From NCBI RefSeq assembly GCF_042680685.1, contig NZ_JBHUEA010000008.1, forward strand, positions 57,666 through 121,665: DNA of 64,000 bases, read 5' to 3'. This document shows positions 8,368-15,776 of this stretch, one piece after another (the stretch's first letter is position 1; each line of letters opens with the position of its first letter). The position numbers were made by a program, and so were the translations under genes. The DNA is from Amnibacterium endophyticum. GTDB taxonomy: Bacteria; Actinomycetota; Actinomycetes; Actinomycetales; Microbacteriaceae. The notes under the pieces were generated by a model that saw nothing but the letters and a program-made list of their open reading frames with translations, ran no database searches and was not told the DNA's origin.

Positions 8368-8411
8368 GCGCCCCACGAGGACAGAACGATCGTTCTGTCC
8401 TCGTGGGGCGC
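8368..8411. repeat. Perfect 44-nt palindrome with TetR-operator-like core
   Basis: Both 22-nt arms match with no unpaired centre; the core is AGAACGATCGTTCT. It lies in the divergent gap upstream of XdhC, so it is not a terminator for that gene. The core resembles TetR-family operators, but no TetR gene is visible. An ATG at 8421 opens a 54-codon frame that I do not trust as a gene. Confidence 0.85.
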
Positions 8412-8585
8412 GCTACTGTCATGAGCACGGCGGCACCCACCGCCGAGGTCCTCACCCCGGACCGACCACACGGACCGCACGCCGGTCCTCCCGACGCGCG
8501 GCACCCCCGAGCCGCACGCGGGCGGACCCGAACCGGCAGGCGCCCGGCAGCCCCCGATGCCGGACGCGAGCGGGCCCGGACATGA

Positions 8586-8682
8586 AGAAGCGCCGCTGGC
8601 GACCGATCCCCCAACCGGTCGCCGCGGCGCTTCTCAACGAGGCGAGTCGGTGATCTCGGTCCCCCAACCGGTGACCGACTCG
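8586..8682. other. Two tandem hairpins with matching C-rich loops (candidate structured RNA)
   Basis: Hairpin 1 (8586-8634) has 11 bp, one bulged T, then 8 bp and a 10-nt loop ATCCCCCAAC. Hairpin 2 (8643-8682) has a 9-bp outer stem, an internal loop, a 4-bp inner stem and loop CCCCCA. Both share TCCCCCAACCGG. Together with the palindrome they occupy the 537-nt gene-free gap 8294-8830, upstream of DedA on one side and XdhC on the other. They could be a leader, a small RNA or tandem terminators. Confidence 0.55.
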
Positions 8683-8830
8683 ATGTGTACGACAGTACGC
8701 GCCGACCAGGGATTCCGCACCGGCTCGCACCGCCCCACTGCGGGTCACACCTGTTCGCGTCCCCGGGCGTCACCCGCTCGCGGCGCGACCTCTTGGCGCT
8801 TCCTCCGTCGCCGTGCCGGATGATCGCGGC

Positions 8831-9469
8831 ATGGACGTGCAAGCGCTGCTGGAGGGGGTCGGCCCCTGGGCGCTCGCGGTGATCGCCCTCTTCGTCTTCA
8901 TCGAGTCGGGGCTGCTGTTCCCGTTCCTCCCCGGCGACTCGCTGCTCGTCACCGCGGGGCTCGCGCACCAGCAGCTCGGGCTCAGCGTCGCCGTCATCGC
9001 GCTGGTGGGGTTCGTCGCGGCCGTCGCGGGCGACCAGGTGGGCTACCTGCTCGGCGACAGGTTCGGCGCCCGGCTGTTCAAGGACGACGCCCGCGTCCTG
9101 AAGACGTCGCGCCTGCGGGAGACCGAGGCCTTCTTCGAGAAGTACGGCGGCCGCGCGCTCGTGCTCGGGCGGTTCGTGCCGATCATCCGCACCTACGTGC
9201 CCCTCGCTGCCGGCAGCGCCCGCTACCCGTACCGGCGCTTCCTGCCCTGGAACGCGCTCGGCGCCTTCCTGTGGGCCGTCGGTGTCACGGTCGTCGGGTC
9301 GTTCCTCGGCGGGCTGCCCTTCATCGCGAACAACATCGACGTCCTGCTCGCCGCGGTCGTCGTCGTGTCCGTGCTGCCGATCGTCATCGACCAGCTGATC
9401 AAGCGGGCCCGCAGGCGCCGGGCCGCGGAGGCGCCGTCCGGCGAGGAGCAGGACGCTCAGGCCCGCTGA
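8831..9469 (+). CDS. DedA-family membrane protein
   Basis: DedA proteins are inner-membrane transporters, some shown to move undecaprenyl phosphate. This one has 212 residues. Family signatures are FLPGDSLLVTAG near residue 40, GDQVGYLLGDRFG near 70, and FGRFVPIIRTYVPL-type sequence (LGRFVPIIRTYVPLAAGSA) near 115. Four to five hydrophobic segments are followed by a basic tail. The ATG at 8831 starts at conserved sequence; an in-frame GTG at 8813 is possible and neither has a clear ribosome site. It ends 13 nt inside the convergent DUF2127 gene. Confidence 0.92.
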   Translation: MDVQALLEGVGPWALAVIALFVFIESGLLFPFLPGDSLLVTAGLAHQQLGLSVAVIALVGFVAAVAGDQVGYLLGDRFGARLFKDDARVLKTSRLRETEAFFEKYGGRALVLGRFVPIIRTYVPLAAGSARYPYRRFLPWNALGAFLWAVGVTVVGSFLGGLPFIANNIDVLLAAVVVVSVLPIVIDQLIKRARRRRAAEAPSGEEQDAQAR

Positions 9470-9993
9470 GGCGACCGGCCCCGGACGGAGTCCCAGGCCT
9501 CGCGGAAGGTGCGGCGCTTCCGGTACTCCCGCCACGCGAGCACGATGACCACCAGGTCGAGCAGCGTGATCAGCACGAGCCCGATCGAGAAGTGCATCGT
9601 CATCTCGACGAGCTGGAACACGACGAAGGCGATGAGCACCCCGATCGCCCAGGGCTGCACCCTGTGCGCGCCTGCGATCAGCGCGGCCACGACGGCGAGC
9701 TTCACGACGCCGTGGACGAGCAGGTAGACGGCGGCGAACAGGAGCCCGCCCGAGGTCGCGGCCGCGGCGCCGTGCAGGACGAGGTGCGCGACCAGGTCGT
9801 GCGGGTCCTCCTGCAGCTCCTCCGCCGTGAACGACTGCGCGAGCGCATCGAGCCGCTGCGGCCCGATGAAGAGCAGCGGGACGCCCGCGACCAGCTCGAA
9901 GAGGCCGTCGAGCCCCTTGAGGACGACCCCCACGAGGAACACGACGTCGAGGACGCGGTCGTGCCGTCCGGTCTCCGCCGACGTCGCCGTCAT
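9457..9993 (-). CDS. DUF2127-type membrane protein
   Basis: An integral membrane protein of 178 residues with four hydrophobic segments. It begins RVLDVVFLVGVVLKGLDGLFELVAGV after a short polar leader, and includes HGVVKLAVVAAL and a C-terminal basic EYRKRRTF, the layout of DUF2127 proteins. The function of that family is unknown. The ATG at 9993 follows AAGGGG at 5 nt. The gene is divergent from the VIT1-type transporter 117 nt away and overlaps the DedA gene tail by 13 nt. Confidence 0.75.
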   Translation of the reverse strand: MTATSAETGRHDRVLDVVFLVGVVLKGLDGLFELVAGVPLLFIGPQRLDALAQSFTAEELQEDPHDLVAHLVLHGAAAATSGGLLFAAVYLLVHGVVKLAVVAALIAGAHRVQPWAIGVLIAFVVFQLVEMTMHFSIGLVLITLLDLVVIVLAWREYRKRRTFREAWDSVRGRSPQRA

Positions 9994-10110
9994 CGCACCC
10001 CTTCTCCGCACAGTCGCTCCGATCCTGAGGACGTCGCGCCAAGATCGCGCGAAGAATCGGGGCCGCACGACTCCAGCAGGATCCGAGGCCTCCTGTGGTC
10101 GACTCCCGCC

Positions 10111-10827
10111 ATGACGGATGCGACCCATGAGGACGAGCCCCACGCCGGGGGCCTCGCCGGTCGGCTCAACTGGCTGCGGGCGGGCGTGCTGGGCGCGAAC
10201 GACGGGATCGTGTCCGTCGCCGCGATCGTGGTCGGCGTCGCCGGTGCCACCACGGCGACGGGCCCCATCCTGACCGCGGGCGCCGCCGGGCTCGTCGGCG
10301 GCGCGATCTCCATGGCGCTCGGCGAGTACGTGTCGGTGAGCAGCCAGCGGGACAGCCAGACGGCGCTGATCGCCAAGGAGCGCGCCGAGCTGCGGGACAT
10401 GCCCGAGCAGGAGCTCGACGAGCTGGCCGCGCTCTACCGCGCCAAGGGGCTGTCGTCGGACACGGCGATGCGGGTGGCGGAGGAGCTGACGGCGCACGAC
10501 GCGCTGAGCGCGCACCTCGAGGCCGAGCTGGGCATCGACGAGGACGACGTCGCCAGCCCGTGGCAGGCCGCGGGCGCCTCGGCGCTCGCCTTCTTCATCG
10601 GGGCGGTGCTGCCGATGATCGCGATCCTGCTGCCGCCGCCGGCGCTCCGGGTCCCGATCACCTTCGCGGCCGTGCTGATCGCCCTCGCCGCGACGGGCGC
10701 GATCAGCGCGGCGATCGGCGGCAGCGAGAAGGGCCGCTCGACGCTGCGGGTCGTGATCGGCGGCGCCATCGCCCTCGCCGCCACCTTCGCGATCGGCTCG
10801 CTGCTCGGCACGACCGGCATCGCCTGA
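10111..10827 (+). CDS. VIT1/CCC1-family Fe/Mn transporter
   Basis: A 238-residue membrane transporter of the VIT family, which exports or sequesters ferrous iron and manganese. The first helix carries LRAGVLGANDGIVSVAAIV and the second region GGAISMALGEYVSVSSQRD, both diagnostic. A soluble acidic helical hairpin (about residues 85-150, with repeated Glu/Asp) matches the metal-binding cytoplasmic domain. Three further helices end the protein. A hairpin terminator follows 1 nt after the stop. Confidence 0.92.
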   Translation: MTDATHEDEPHAGGLAGRLNWLRAGVLGANDGIVSVAAIVVGVAGATTATGPILTAGAAGLVGGAISMALGEYVSVSSQRDSQTALIAKERAELRDMPEQELDELAALYRAKGLSSDTAMRVAEELTAHDALSAHLEAELGIDEDDVASPWQAAGASALAFFIGAVLPMIAILLPPPALRVPITFAAVLIALAATGAISAAIGGSEKGRSTLRVVIGGAIALAATFAIGSLLGTTGIA

Positions 10828-10828
10828 G

Positions 10829-10858
10829 CCGCTGCCGGGGAGGGCGCCGCGGCAGCGG
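10829..10858 (+). terminator. Terminator after VIT1 gene
   Basis: CCGCTGCCG and CGGCAGCGG form a 9-bp perfect stem with a 12-nt loop directly after the stop codon of the transporter gene. Confidence 0.6.
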
Positions 10859-10928
10859 TCGCCGAGCATCCGGTGCGACGATCGTCAGCACGAGCGCCGG
10901 CCGGTCGGCCGGTCCGTACGGTGGCGCC

Positions 10929-11648
10929 ATGGACTCCGCCGACCGGGTCGCCGAGCCGGATCCCGGACCCGACGCCCCCGAGCACGAGCGACGGACGCGG
11001 GCCACGAGCAGGGCCGAGCGCCTCGCCGCTCGGCTCGACCGCCCGATGGGCGTGCTCGGCGTGCTCTTCGTCTTCATCGTGCTCGGGCAGGTCCTCGCGA
11101 AGGATCCGGCGCTCGTCACCGTGTTCGGCGTCCTCGGCTGGGTGTGCTGGGCGGTCTTCGTCGCGGAGTTCGTCCTCCGCGCGCACGTCGCCGGATGGAG
11201 CGGGCACTTCTGGCGGCGCAACTGGTGGCAGGTGCTGTTCCTCGCCCTGCCCTTCCTCCGCTTTTTCCGGGCACTCTCGGTGTTCCGCCTCGCCCGGGTG
11301 GCGCGGGTGGCCCGGCTCGGTGGTGTGGTCTCCGCGGGCGTGCGCGGGTCCCGGTCAGCAGGGCGCCTCCTCTCCGGCCGGATCTCGTGGCTCGCCGCCA
11401 TCACGGCGGTCGTGATCCTCGCCGCCAGCCAGCTGCTCTACGTCAGCACCGGGATCGACTACGGCGACGCGCTCTACCAGGCCGCGATGGCGACCATCAC
11501 CGGCAGCGGGCTCGAGGGCGACGGCCTGCTCGTCCGACTGCTCCGGATCGTGCTGGCCGTCTACTCCGTCGTCGTCTTCGCGACCCTGGCCGGATCCCTC
11601 GGCGCGTACTTCCTCACCCGACCGGACGGGCCTCGCGAGCAGGAGTAG
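10929..11648 (+). CDS. Voltage-gated-channel-like membrane protein with degenerate filter
   Basis: A 239-residue protein with the layout of a six-helix cation channel: helices from about residue 40, an S4-like stretch RALSVFRLARVARVAR with an Arg about every third residue, and two C-terminal helices flanking a pore loop. The pore loop reads AAMATITGSGLEGDG where K+ channels have TVGYG, so potassium selectivity cannot be assumed. No cytoplasmic nucleotide-binding or RCK domain is present. The ATG at 10929 has no strong ribosome site. Confidence 0.7.
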   Translation: MDSADRVAEPDPGPDAPEHERRTRATSRAERLAARLDRPMGVLGVLFVFIVLGQVLAKDPALVTVFGVLGWVCWAVFVAEFVLRAHVAGWSGHFWRRNWWQVLFLALPFLRFFRALSVFRLARVARVARLGGVVSAGVRGSRSAGRLLSGRISWLAAITAVVILAASQLLYVSTGIDYGDALYQAAMATITGSGLEGDGLLVRLLRIVLAVYSVVVFATLAGSLGAYFLTRPDGPREQE

Positions 11649-11726
11649 CCGCGGCGGGTCGGGAGCGCCGAGAAGCGCCTCCGGTGACCCTTGCGGGGGA
11701 TCCGAGCGGAGGAGGACCATGCGACG

Positions 11727-12755
11727 GTGGTCAGCACGAGGTCGCGACTCAGGCACCTCATCGAAGCACGGCTCGAGAGCGTCGACTCGCTCGACGCCGT
11801 CGCCTCGGCCGTCTTCGAGGTCGTCGGCGCCGAGATCCCCAACGTGCTGACCTGCCTCGCGACGATGGATCCGAGCAGCGGGCTCATCACCCGCGCACTC
11901 AAGTCGAAGCCGCTCGAGATCGGCGACCACGAGTTCACGGCGGCCGAGTACGGCGCTCCGGACGTGAACCGGTTCGACGATCTGGCGCGGCGGCCGGTCC
12001 CGGTCGGCGTGCTGTCGGTAGACACCGCAGGATCCCCGTCGTCATGTCTCCGTTTCCGGGAGTTCATGGCCCCGCGCTTCGGCTTCACCGACGAGCTCCG
12101 GCTGGCCTGTCTGACGGGCGGGACGATGTGGGGCGCCCTCGCGCTGTACCGGGGCGAGGGCGAGGCGTCCTTCACCCGGGAGGACGGAGCCCGCGCCGCC
12201 GAGATCCACGAGCTCGTCGCACGCGCGCTCATGCGGACGCTGGTCGCGCCCGAGCGCGTGCCGGACCCGCAGCGCCCACCGGCCGTCCTCGTCCTCGACG
12301 AGTCGGACCGGATCGAGAGCCGAAGCGGACCGACCGATGCGCTGATCGACGTCCTCGGCGGCTGGGACGCCGGCGATCTGCCGGCGTCGATGCTCGCCGT
12401 CGCCGCCGCGGCTCGGACGGCGGCCGGCACGGCGTCCTCGCGGATCCGCACCCTCGACGGCGAGTGGGTGACGGCTCGCGCGGTCGCGGTGACCACGCTG
12501 TCGGGGGTGCGTTCGGTCGTGCTGACCGTCGAGACGCCGCACCCGGCTGCGATCGGGCGCCTCCGTCTGGCAGCGCGCGGGCTGACGACGCGGGAGAAGG
12601 ACATCGTGCAGCAGGTCCTGCTCGGGGCATCGACGAAGGAGATCGCGCTCGAGCTGCACCTGTCCGCCCACACCGTGCAGGACCACCTCAAGGCCGTCTT
12701 CGCGAAGCTCGGCATCAGCAGTCGCCGAGAGCTGATCGCGCAGTTCGTCGGCTGA
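11727..12755 (+). CDS. LuxR-type response regulator with N-terminal sensory region
   Basis: A 342-residue regulator. The C-terminal helix-turn-helix (about 280-340) reads LTTREKDIVQQVLLGASTKE and then LHLSAHTVQDHLKAVFAKLG, the standard LuxR/NarL form. The N-terminal 250 residues look like a GAF-like or PAS-like sensory region, but I see no phosphoacceptor receiver motif. The GTG at 11727 lies 11 nt after GGAGGAGG; an in-frame TTG at 11691 is the alternative. It precedes a small NTF2-like protein and a flavoenzyme on the same strand, which it may control. Confidence 0.8.
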   Translation: MVSTRSRLRHLIEARLESVDSLDAVASAVFEVVGAEIPNVLTCLATMDPSSGLITRALKSKPLEIGDHEFTAAEYGAPDVNRFDDLARRPVPVGVLSVDTAGSPSSCLRFREFMAPRFGFTDELRLACLTGGTMWGALALYRGEGEASFTREDGARAAEIHELVARALMRTLVAPERVPDPQRPPAVLVLDESDRIESRSGPTDALIDVLGGWDAGDLPASMLAVAAAARTAAGTASSRIRTLDGEWVTARAVAVTTLSGVRSVVLTVETPHPAAIGRLRLAARGLTTREKDIVQQVLLGASTKEIALELHLSAHTVQDHLKAVFAKLGISSRRELIAQFVG

Positions 12756-12825
12756 CCGGGCCGGCTCGGAAGTCCCCACATTCCTGGGATGGTCCGAGAC
12801 CACCGCTGGACCGGACCATCGAGGC

Positions 12826-13206
12826 ATGACGACGAACCGCCTCACCGGCCCCGATCAGATCCACGATCGCTTCCTGCGCGCGACGAACGAGAAGGACGTC
12901 GAGGGCCTCATGGCCCTCTACGACACCGCCGGCATCGCCGTGCAGCTCGACGGCTCCGAAGCCGTGGGCGAGCCCGCCATGCGGGCGATGCTCGACGGCC
13001 TCACCACCGCCATCCGCCGCATCGACGGCACCACCCGGAAGCTCTTCGTCTCCGGGGACATCGCCCTCAGCTCTGCGGACTGGACCGCGGAGATCGTCCT
13101 GCCCGACGGCTCGACGATCACTCAGGGGGGCACGACCGCCGAGGTCTCCCGCCGCCAGCCCGACGGCACCTGGCGGGTCGTGATCGACGACCCGCTGTTC
13201 GCCTGA
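12826..13206 (+). CDS. NTF2-like protein (SnoaL/DUF4440 type)
   Basis: A 126-residue small alpha+beta protein. The opening IHDRFLRATNEKDVEGLMALYD and closing TAEVSRRQPDGTWRVVIDDP are typical of the ketosteroid-isomerase-like fold. The family includes isomerases, cyclases and proteins of unknown role; no catalytic residue can be assigned here. It lies 93 nt upstream of an FAD-linked oxidoreductase on the same strand, so a shared oxidative pathway is possible. Confidence 0.75.
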   Translation: MTTNRLTGPDQIHDRFLRATNEKDVEGLMALYDTAGIAVQLDGSEAVGEPAMRAMLDGLTTAIRRIDGTTRKLFVSGDIALSSADWTAEIVLPDGSTITQGGTTAEVSRRQPDGTWRVVIDDPLFA

Positions 13207-13299
13207 GCCGCCTCCTCCGACCCGCTCCCGTCGTCCCGCCCGGCACCGTTGGCTGCCGGGTGGGACGCCCTCTCCGCAGATCGACCTGACAGGACCCCC

Positions 13300-14685
13300 A
13301 TGACCGACACGACCACCTCCCCGGCTCTCGACGAGCTCGCCGCGCAGCTGACCGGCGACCTCCTCCTCCCCGGCACCGACGCCTACGCCGAGCTCGCCAC
13401 CCCCTGGAACCTCGCGGTCCCGTCGCGGCCCATCGCCGTCGCCGCGGTCGCCGACGCGGAGGACGTCCAGCACGTCCTCCGCTGGGCGAGCCGGACCGGC
13501 ACGCCGGTCGCCGTCCGAGCTACCGGGCACGGCGCCGTCGACGCGCTCGACGGCGTCGTCCTCGTGCACACCGGCCGGCTCGCCGAGATCGCGATCTCGC
13601 CCACCGGCACCGCCCGGATCGGCGCCGGCGTCACCGCGCAGGCGCTCTCCGCAGCAGCCGCGGCCCACGGCTTCGCACCCCTGCTCGGGTCCGCGCCGAC
13701 CGTCGGCGTCGTCGGCCTCCTCACCGGCGGCGGCCTCGGCCCGCTCGCGCGCAGCCACGGCGTCTGCTCCGACCGGGTCACCGCCTTCGACCTGGTCACC
13801 GGGCTCGGGGACCTCCTGCATGTCACCGCCGAGACGCACCCCGATCTCTTCTGGGGCCTCCGCGGCGGCAAGGGCGCCCTCGGCGTCGTGACCGCCGTCG
13901 AGCTCGCCCTGCTGCCGGACGACGTGATCCTCGCGGGGAGCGTCTTCTTCGACGGCGCGGACGCGGCCGTCGTGCTGCACGCCTGGGCCGAGTGGTGCCC
14001 CGGACTCCCCGACGCGGCGACGACCTCTGTCGCGCTGCAGCGCCTGCCGGACCTGCCGTTCATCCCGGCGCCGATCGCGGGACGGCTCACCGTCGCCGTG
14101 CGGTTCGCCTGGACCGGCGACGAGCGCGCCGGTCGGGAGGCGCTCGCCCCGATGCTGCGGGTGGCCGCGCCCGTCCTCGGGGGTGTGCAGCCCATGCCGA
14201 CGTCCGCAGTCGGCGCCATCCACGGGGACCCCGTGCAGCCGACCCCGGCCGCGGAGCGCTCCGCCATGCTGCGCGGGCTGCCGCGCGCCGCCGTCGACGC
14301 CCTGCTCGGTGCCGCTGGGCCGCAGACGGAGTGCACGCTGCTGCTCGCCGAGCTCCGGCAGCTCGGCGGGCGGGTTGCCCACGCCCCCGAGGCGGAGGAT
14401 CTCTTCCCCGGGCGTGAGGTGGCCTTTGCCGCGAACGCGATCGGGATCTCGGCGGGACCCGCGGCCGCGGCGACCGAGCGGGACGCGGCGGCGGTCGTCG
14501 AGCGGCTGCGGCCCTGGTCGACGGGCGGACGCGTGCCCAACTTCGAGCCGACCGTAGACCCGGACGCGATCCTCGCGACCTACGGCCGGCCGTCGATCGA
14601 GCGGCTCCGCGCACTGGTCGAGCGGGTCGACCCGAGCTGCGTCCTCGCGGCGGCCGCACCGGTCCGGCGGATCGCGCTGGGCTGA
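13300..14685 (+). CDS. FAD-binding oxidoreductase, berberine-bridge/BBE-like (mono-covalent)
   Basis: A 461-residue VAO-fold flavoenzyme. The N-terminal FAD domain has VAVRATGHGA with His77 in the position that covalently binds FAD, then GSAPTVGVVGLLTGGGLG and ARSHGVCSDRVTAFDLVT. Enzymes with a second Cys bond have Cys before PTVGV; here it is Ala, so only His linkage is expected. The C-terminal BBE segment is replaced by FEPTVDPDAILATYG, with the usual YxN motif not obvious. The substrate, perhaps a sugar or small alcohol, is unknown. The ATG at 13300 follows AGGA. A terminator follows. Confidence 0.85.
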   Translation: MTDTTTSPALDELAAQLTGDLLLPGTDAYAELATPWNLAVPSRPIAVAAVADAEDVQHVLRWASRTGTPVAVRATGHGAVDALDGVVLVHTGRLAEIAISPTGTARIGAGVTAQALSAAAAAHGFAPLLGSAPTVGVVGLLTGGGLGPLARSHGVCSDRVTAFDLVTGLGDLLHVTAETHPDLFWGLRGGKGALGVVTAVELALLPDDVILAGSVFFDGADAAVVLHAWAEWCPGLPDAATTSVALQRLPDLPFIPAPIAGRLTVAVRFAWTGDERAGREALAPMLRVAAPVLGGVQPMPTSAVGAIHGDPVQPTPAAERSAMLRGLPRAAVDALLGAAGPQTECTLLLAELRQLGGRVAHAPEAEDLFPGREVAFAANAIGISAGPAAAATERDAAAVVERLRPWSTGGRVPNFEPTVDPDAILATYGRPSIERLRALVERVDPSCVLAAAAPVRRIALG

Positions 14686-14695
14686 GGACCCGCAC

Positions 14696-14734
14696 GACGG
14701 GCGCGCGACGAACAGCATCGACCGCGCGCCCGTC
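14696..14734. terminator. Bidirectional terminator between flavoenzyme and tRNA-Ser
   Basis: GACGGGCGCGCG pairs with CGCGCGCCCGTC, a 12-bp perfect stem with a 15-nt loop. It sits between two convergent genes. Confidence 0.65.
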
Positions 14735-14748
14735 GGCCGAGGACGCGG

Positions 14749-14833
14749 CGGAGGGCGTGGGATTCGAACCCACGAGGCATTGCTGCCTGCCGGTTTTCAA
14801 GACCGGATCCTTCGGCCGCTCGGACAGCCCTCC
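14749..14833 (-). tRNA. tRNA-Ser(UGA)
   Basis: The reverse strand folds as a long-variable-arm class II tRNA. The acceptor stem is GGAGGGC/GCCCTCC with discriminator G, the anticodon stem-loop is CCGGTCTTGAAAACCGG giving anticodon TGA, and the T arm contains GGGTTCGAATCCC. The 85-nt length suits tRNA-Ser, and CCA is not fully encoded. It reads codons UCA and related. The serine tRNA ligase gene lies about 900 nt upstream on the same strand. Confidence 0.96.
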
Positions 14834-14856
14834 AGGGGGCCGAGGCTAGCGGGCGC

Positions 14857-14950
14857 GGGTGGTCTCGAGGCTCCTCCGTCGCACCTCGACCGACGGGTCC
14901 TGAAGCAGGTCGGGTGGTCTCGAGGCTCGCTCCGCTCGCACCTCGACCAG
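14857..14950. repeat. Two copies of an imperfect palindromic repeat
   Basis: Copy A (14857-14893) and copy B (14912-14950) both run from GGGTGGTCTCGAGGCTC to CGCACCTCGACC. Copy B has a mirrored centre GCTCGCTCCGCTCGC. Short interspersed palindromes of this type are frequent between genes in Microbacteriaceae genomes. They lie between the HAD gene end and tRNA-Ser. Confidence 0.75.
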
Positions 14951-14969
14951 CGGCGCGGGGCTGCTGCTG

Positions 14970-15776
14970 CTACGGGAGGCGGTCGAGGAGGGTCGCGAGG
15001 CCGTCCTCGGTGACCGGGGGCAGCAGCTCGCCCGCGGCCCGGTGCACCTCGGGCGGCGCCTGGCCCATCGCCGCGCCGACGCCTTCCGCGCTCGCCCACT
15101 CGAGCAGGTCGATGTCGTTGCGGCCGTCGCCCGCCGCGACCACGCGGTCGCGCGGCACGTCGAGCGCCTTCCGCACGCGCTCCATCGCGGTCGCCTTGTT
15201 CACGCCGTCGGGCGCGATGTCGAGCCAGGCCGTCCAGCCGACCGCGTAGCTGACCCGGTGCAAGCCCATCCGCTCCACCGCGCCGAGGAACTCCTCCGTC
15301 GCCGAGGTCGGTGAGACGACCACCACGCGGGTCGCCCGCACGGTGAGCAGGTCGTCCCAGTCCACCTGCTCCCCCGCGGGTCCGACCGCGGAGGCCGGGA
15401 ACCGCTCGGTGTAGCGGAAGAAGCCCTCCTCGTCCTCGACGGCGAAGAGCGCGTCGGAGAGGGCGGCGCGGATGGTCCCCAGCACCTCGGTCGGGTCGAA
15501 CGTCTCCACGAACTCGCGGCGGTACCCGTCCTGCGCGGAAGCGTCGCGCTTCAGGGTGACGGCGCCGTTCGCGCACACGAGGTACTCGGGGTCGATGCCC
15601 GCCGCACGGGCGACCGGGATCGTGGAGGCCGCGCTGCGGCCCGTGGCCAGCATCACCTCGTGGCCGCGGGCCCGCGCCGCGAGGATCGCCCGGCGCACGG
15701 GCGGGTTCAGCTCGCCGTCCTCGGTGAGGACGGTGCCGTCGATGTCGAGCGCGACGAGCCGGCCGTCGGCCCTCAC
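14970..15776 (-). CDS. Cof-type HAD hydrolase
   Basis: A 268-residue HAD phosphatase of the Cof subfamily. Motif I is VALDIDGTVLTEDG, with the aspartate nucleophile. Motif II lies in MLATGRS, and motifs III/IV in GVNKATAMERV and VAAGDGRNDIDLLEWA. These enzymes dephosphorylate sugar phosphates or flavin precursors; the substrate is not readable. The GTG at 15776 overlaps the serS stop by 4 nt (GTGA), so translation is probably coupled and the two genes form an operon. Confidence 0.93.
   Translation of the reverse strand: MRADGRLVALDIDGTVLTEDGELNPPVRRAILAARARGHEVMLATGRSAASTIPVARAAGIDPEYLVCANGAVTLKRDASAQDGYRREFVETFDPTEVLGTIRAALSDALFAVEDEEGFFRYTERFPASAVGPAGEQVDWDDLLTVRATRVVVVSPTSATEEFLGAVERMGLHRVSYAVGWTAWLDIAPDGVNKATAMERVRKALDVPRDRVVAAGDGRNDIDLLEWASAEGVGAAMGQAPPEVHRAAGELLPPVTEDGLATLLDRLP

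Noticed and set aside
8421..8585. 54-codon frame after the 44-nt palindrome as a TetR gene
   Set aside because: The first residues resemble a regulator leader but no helix-turn-helix follows; the rest is Arg/Pro-rich.
14749..14950. tRNA-Ser as an integration site with attachment repeats
   Set aside because: No integrase, phage or mobile gene is near, and the repeats do not copy the tRNA 3' end.
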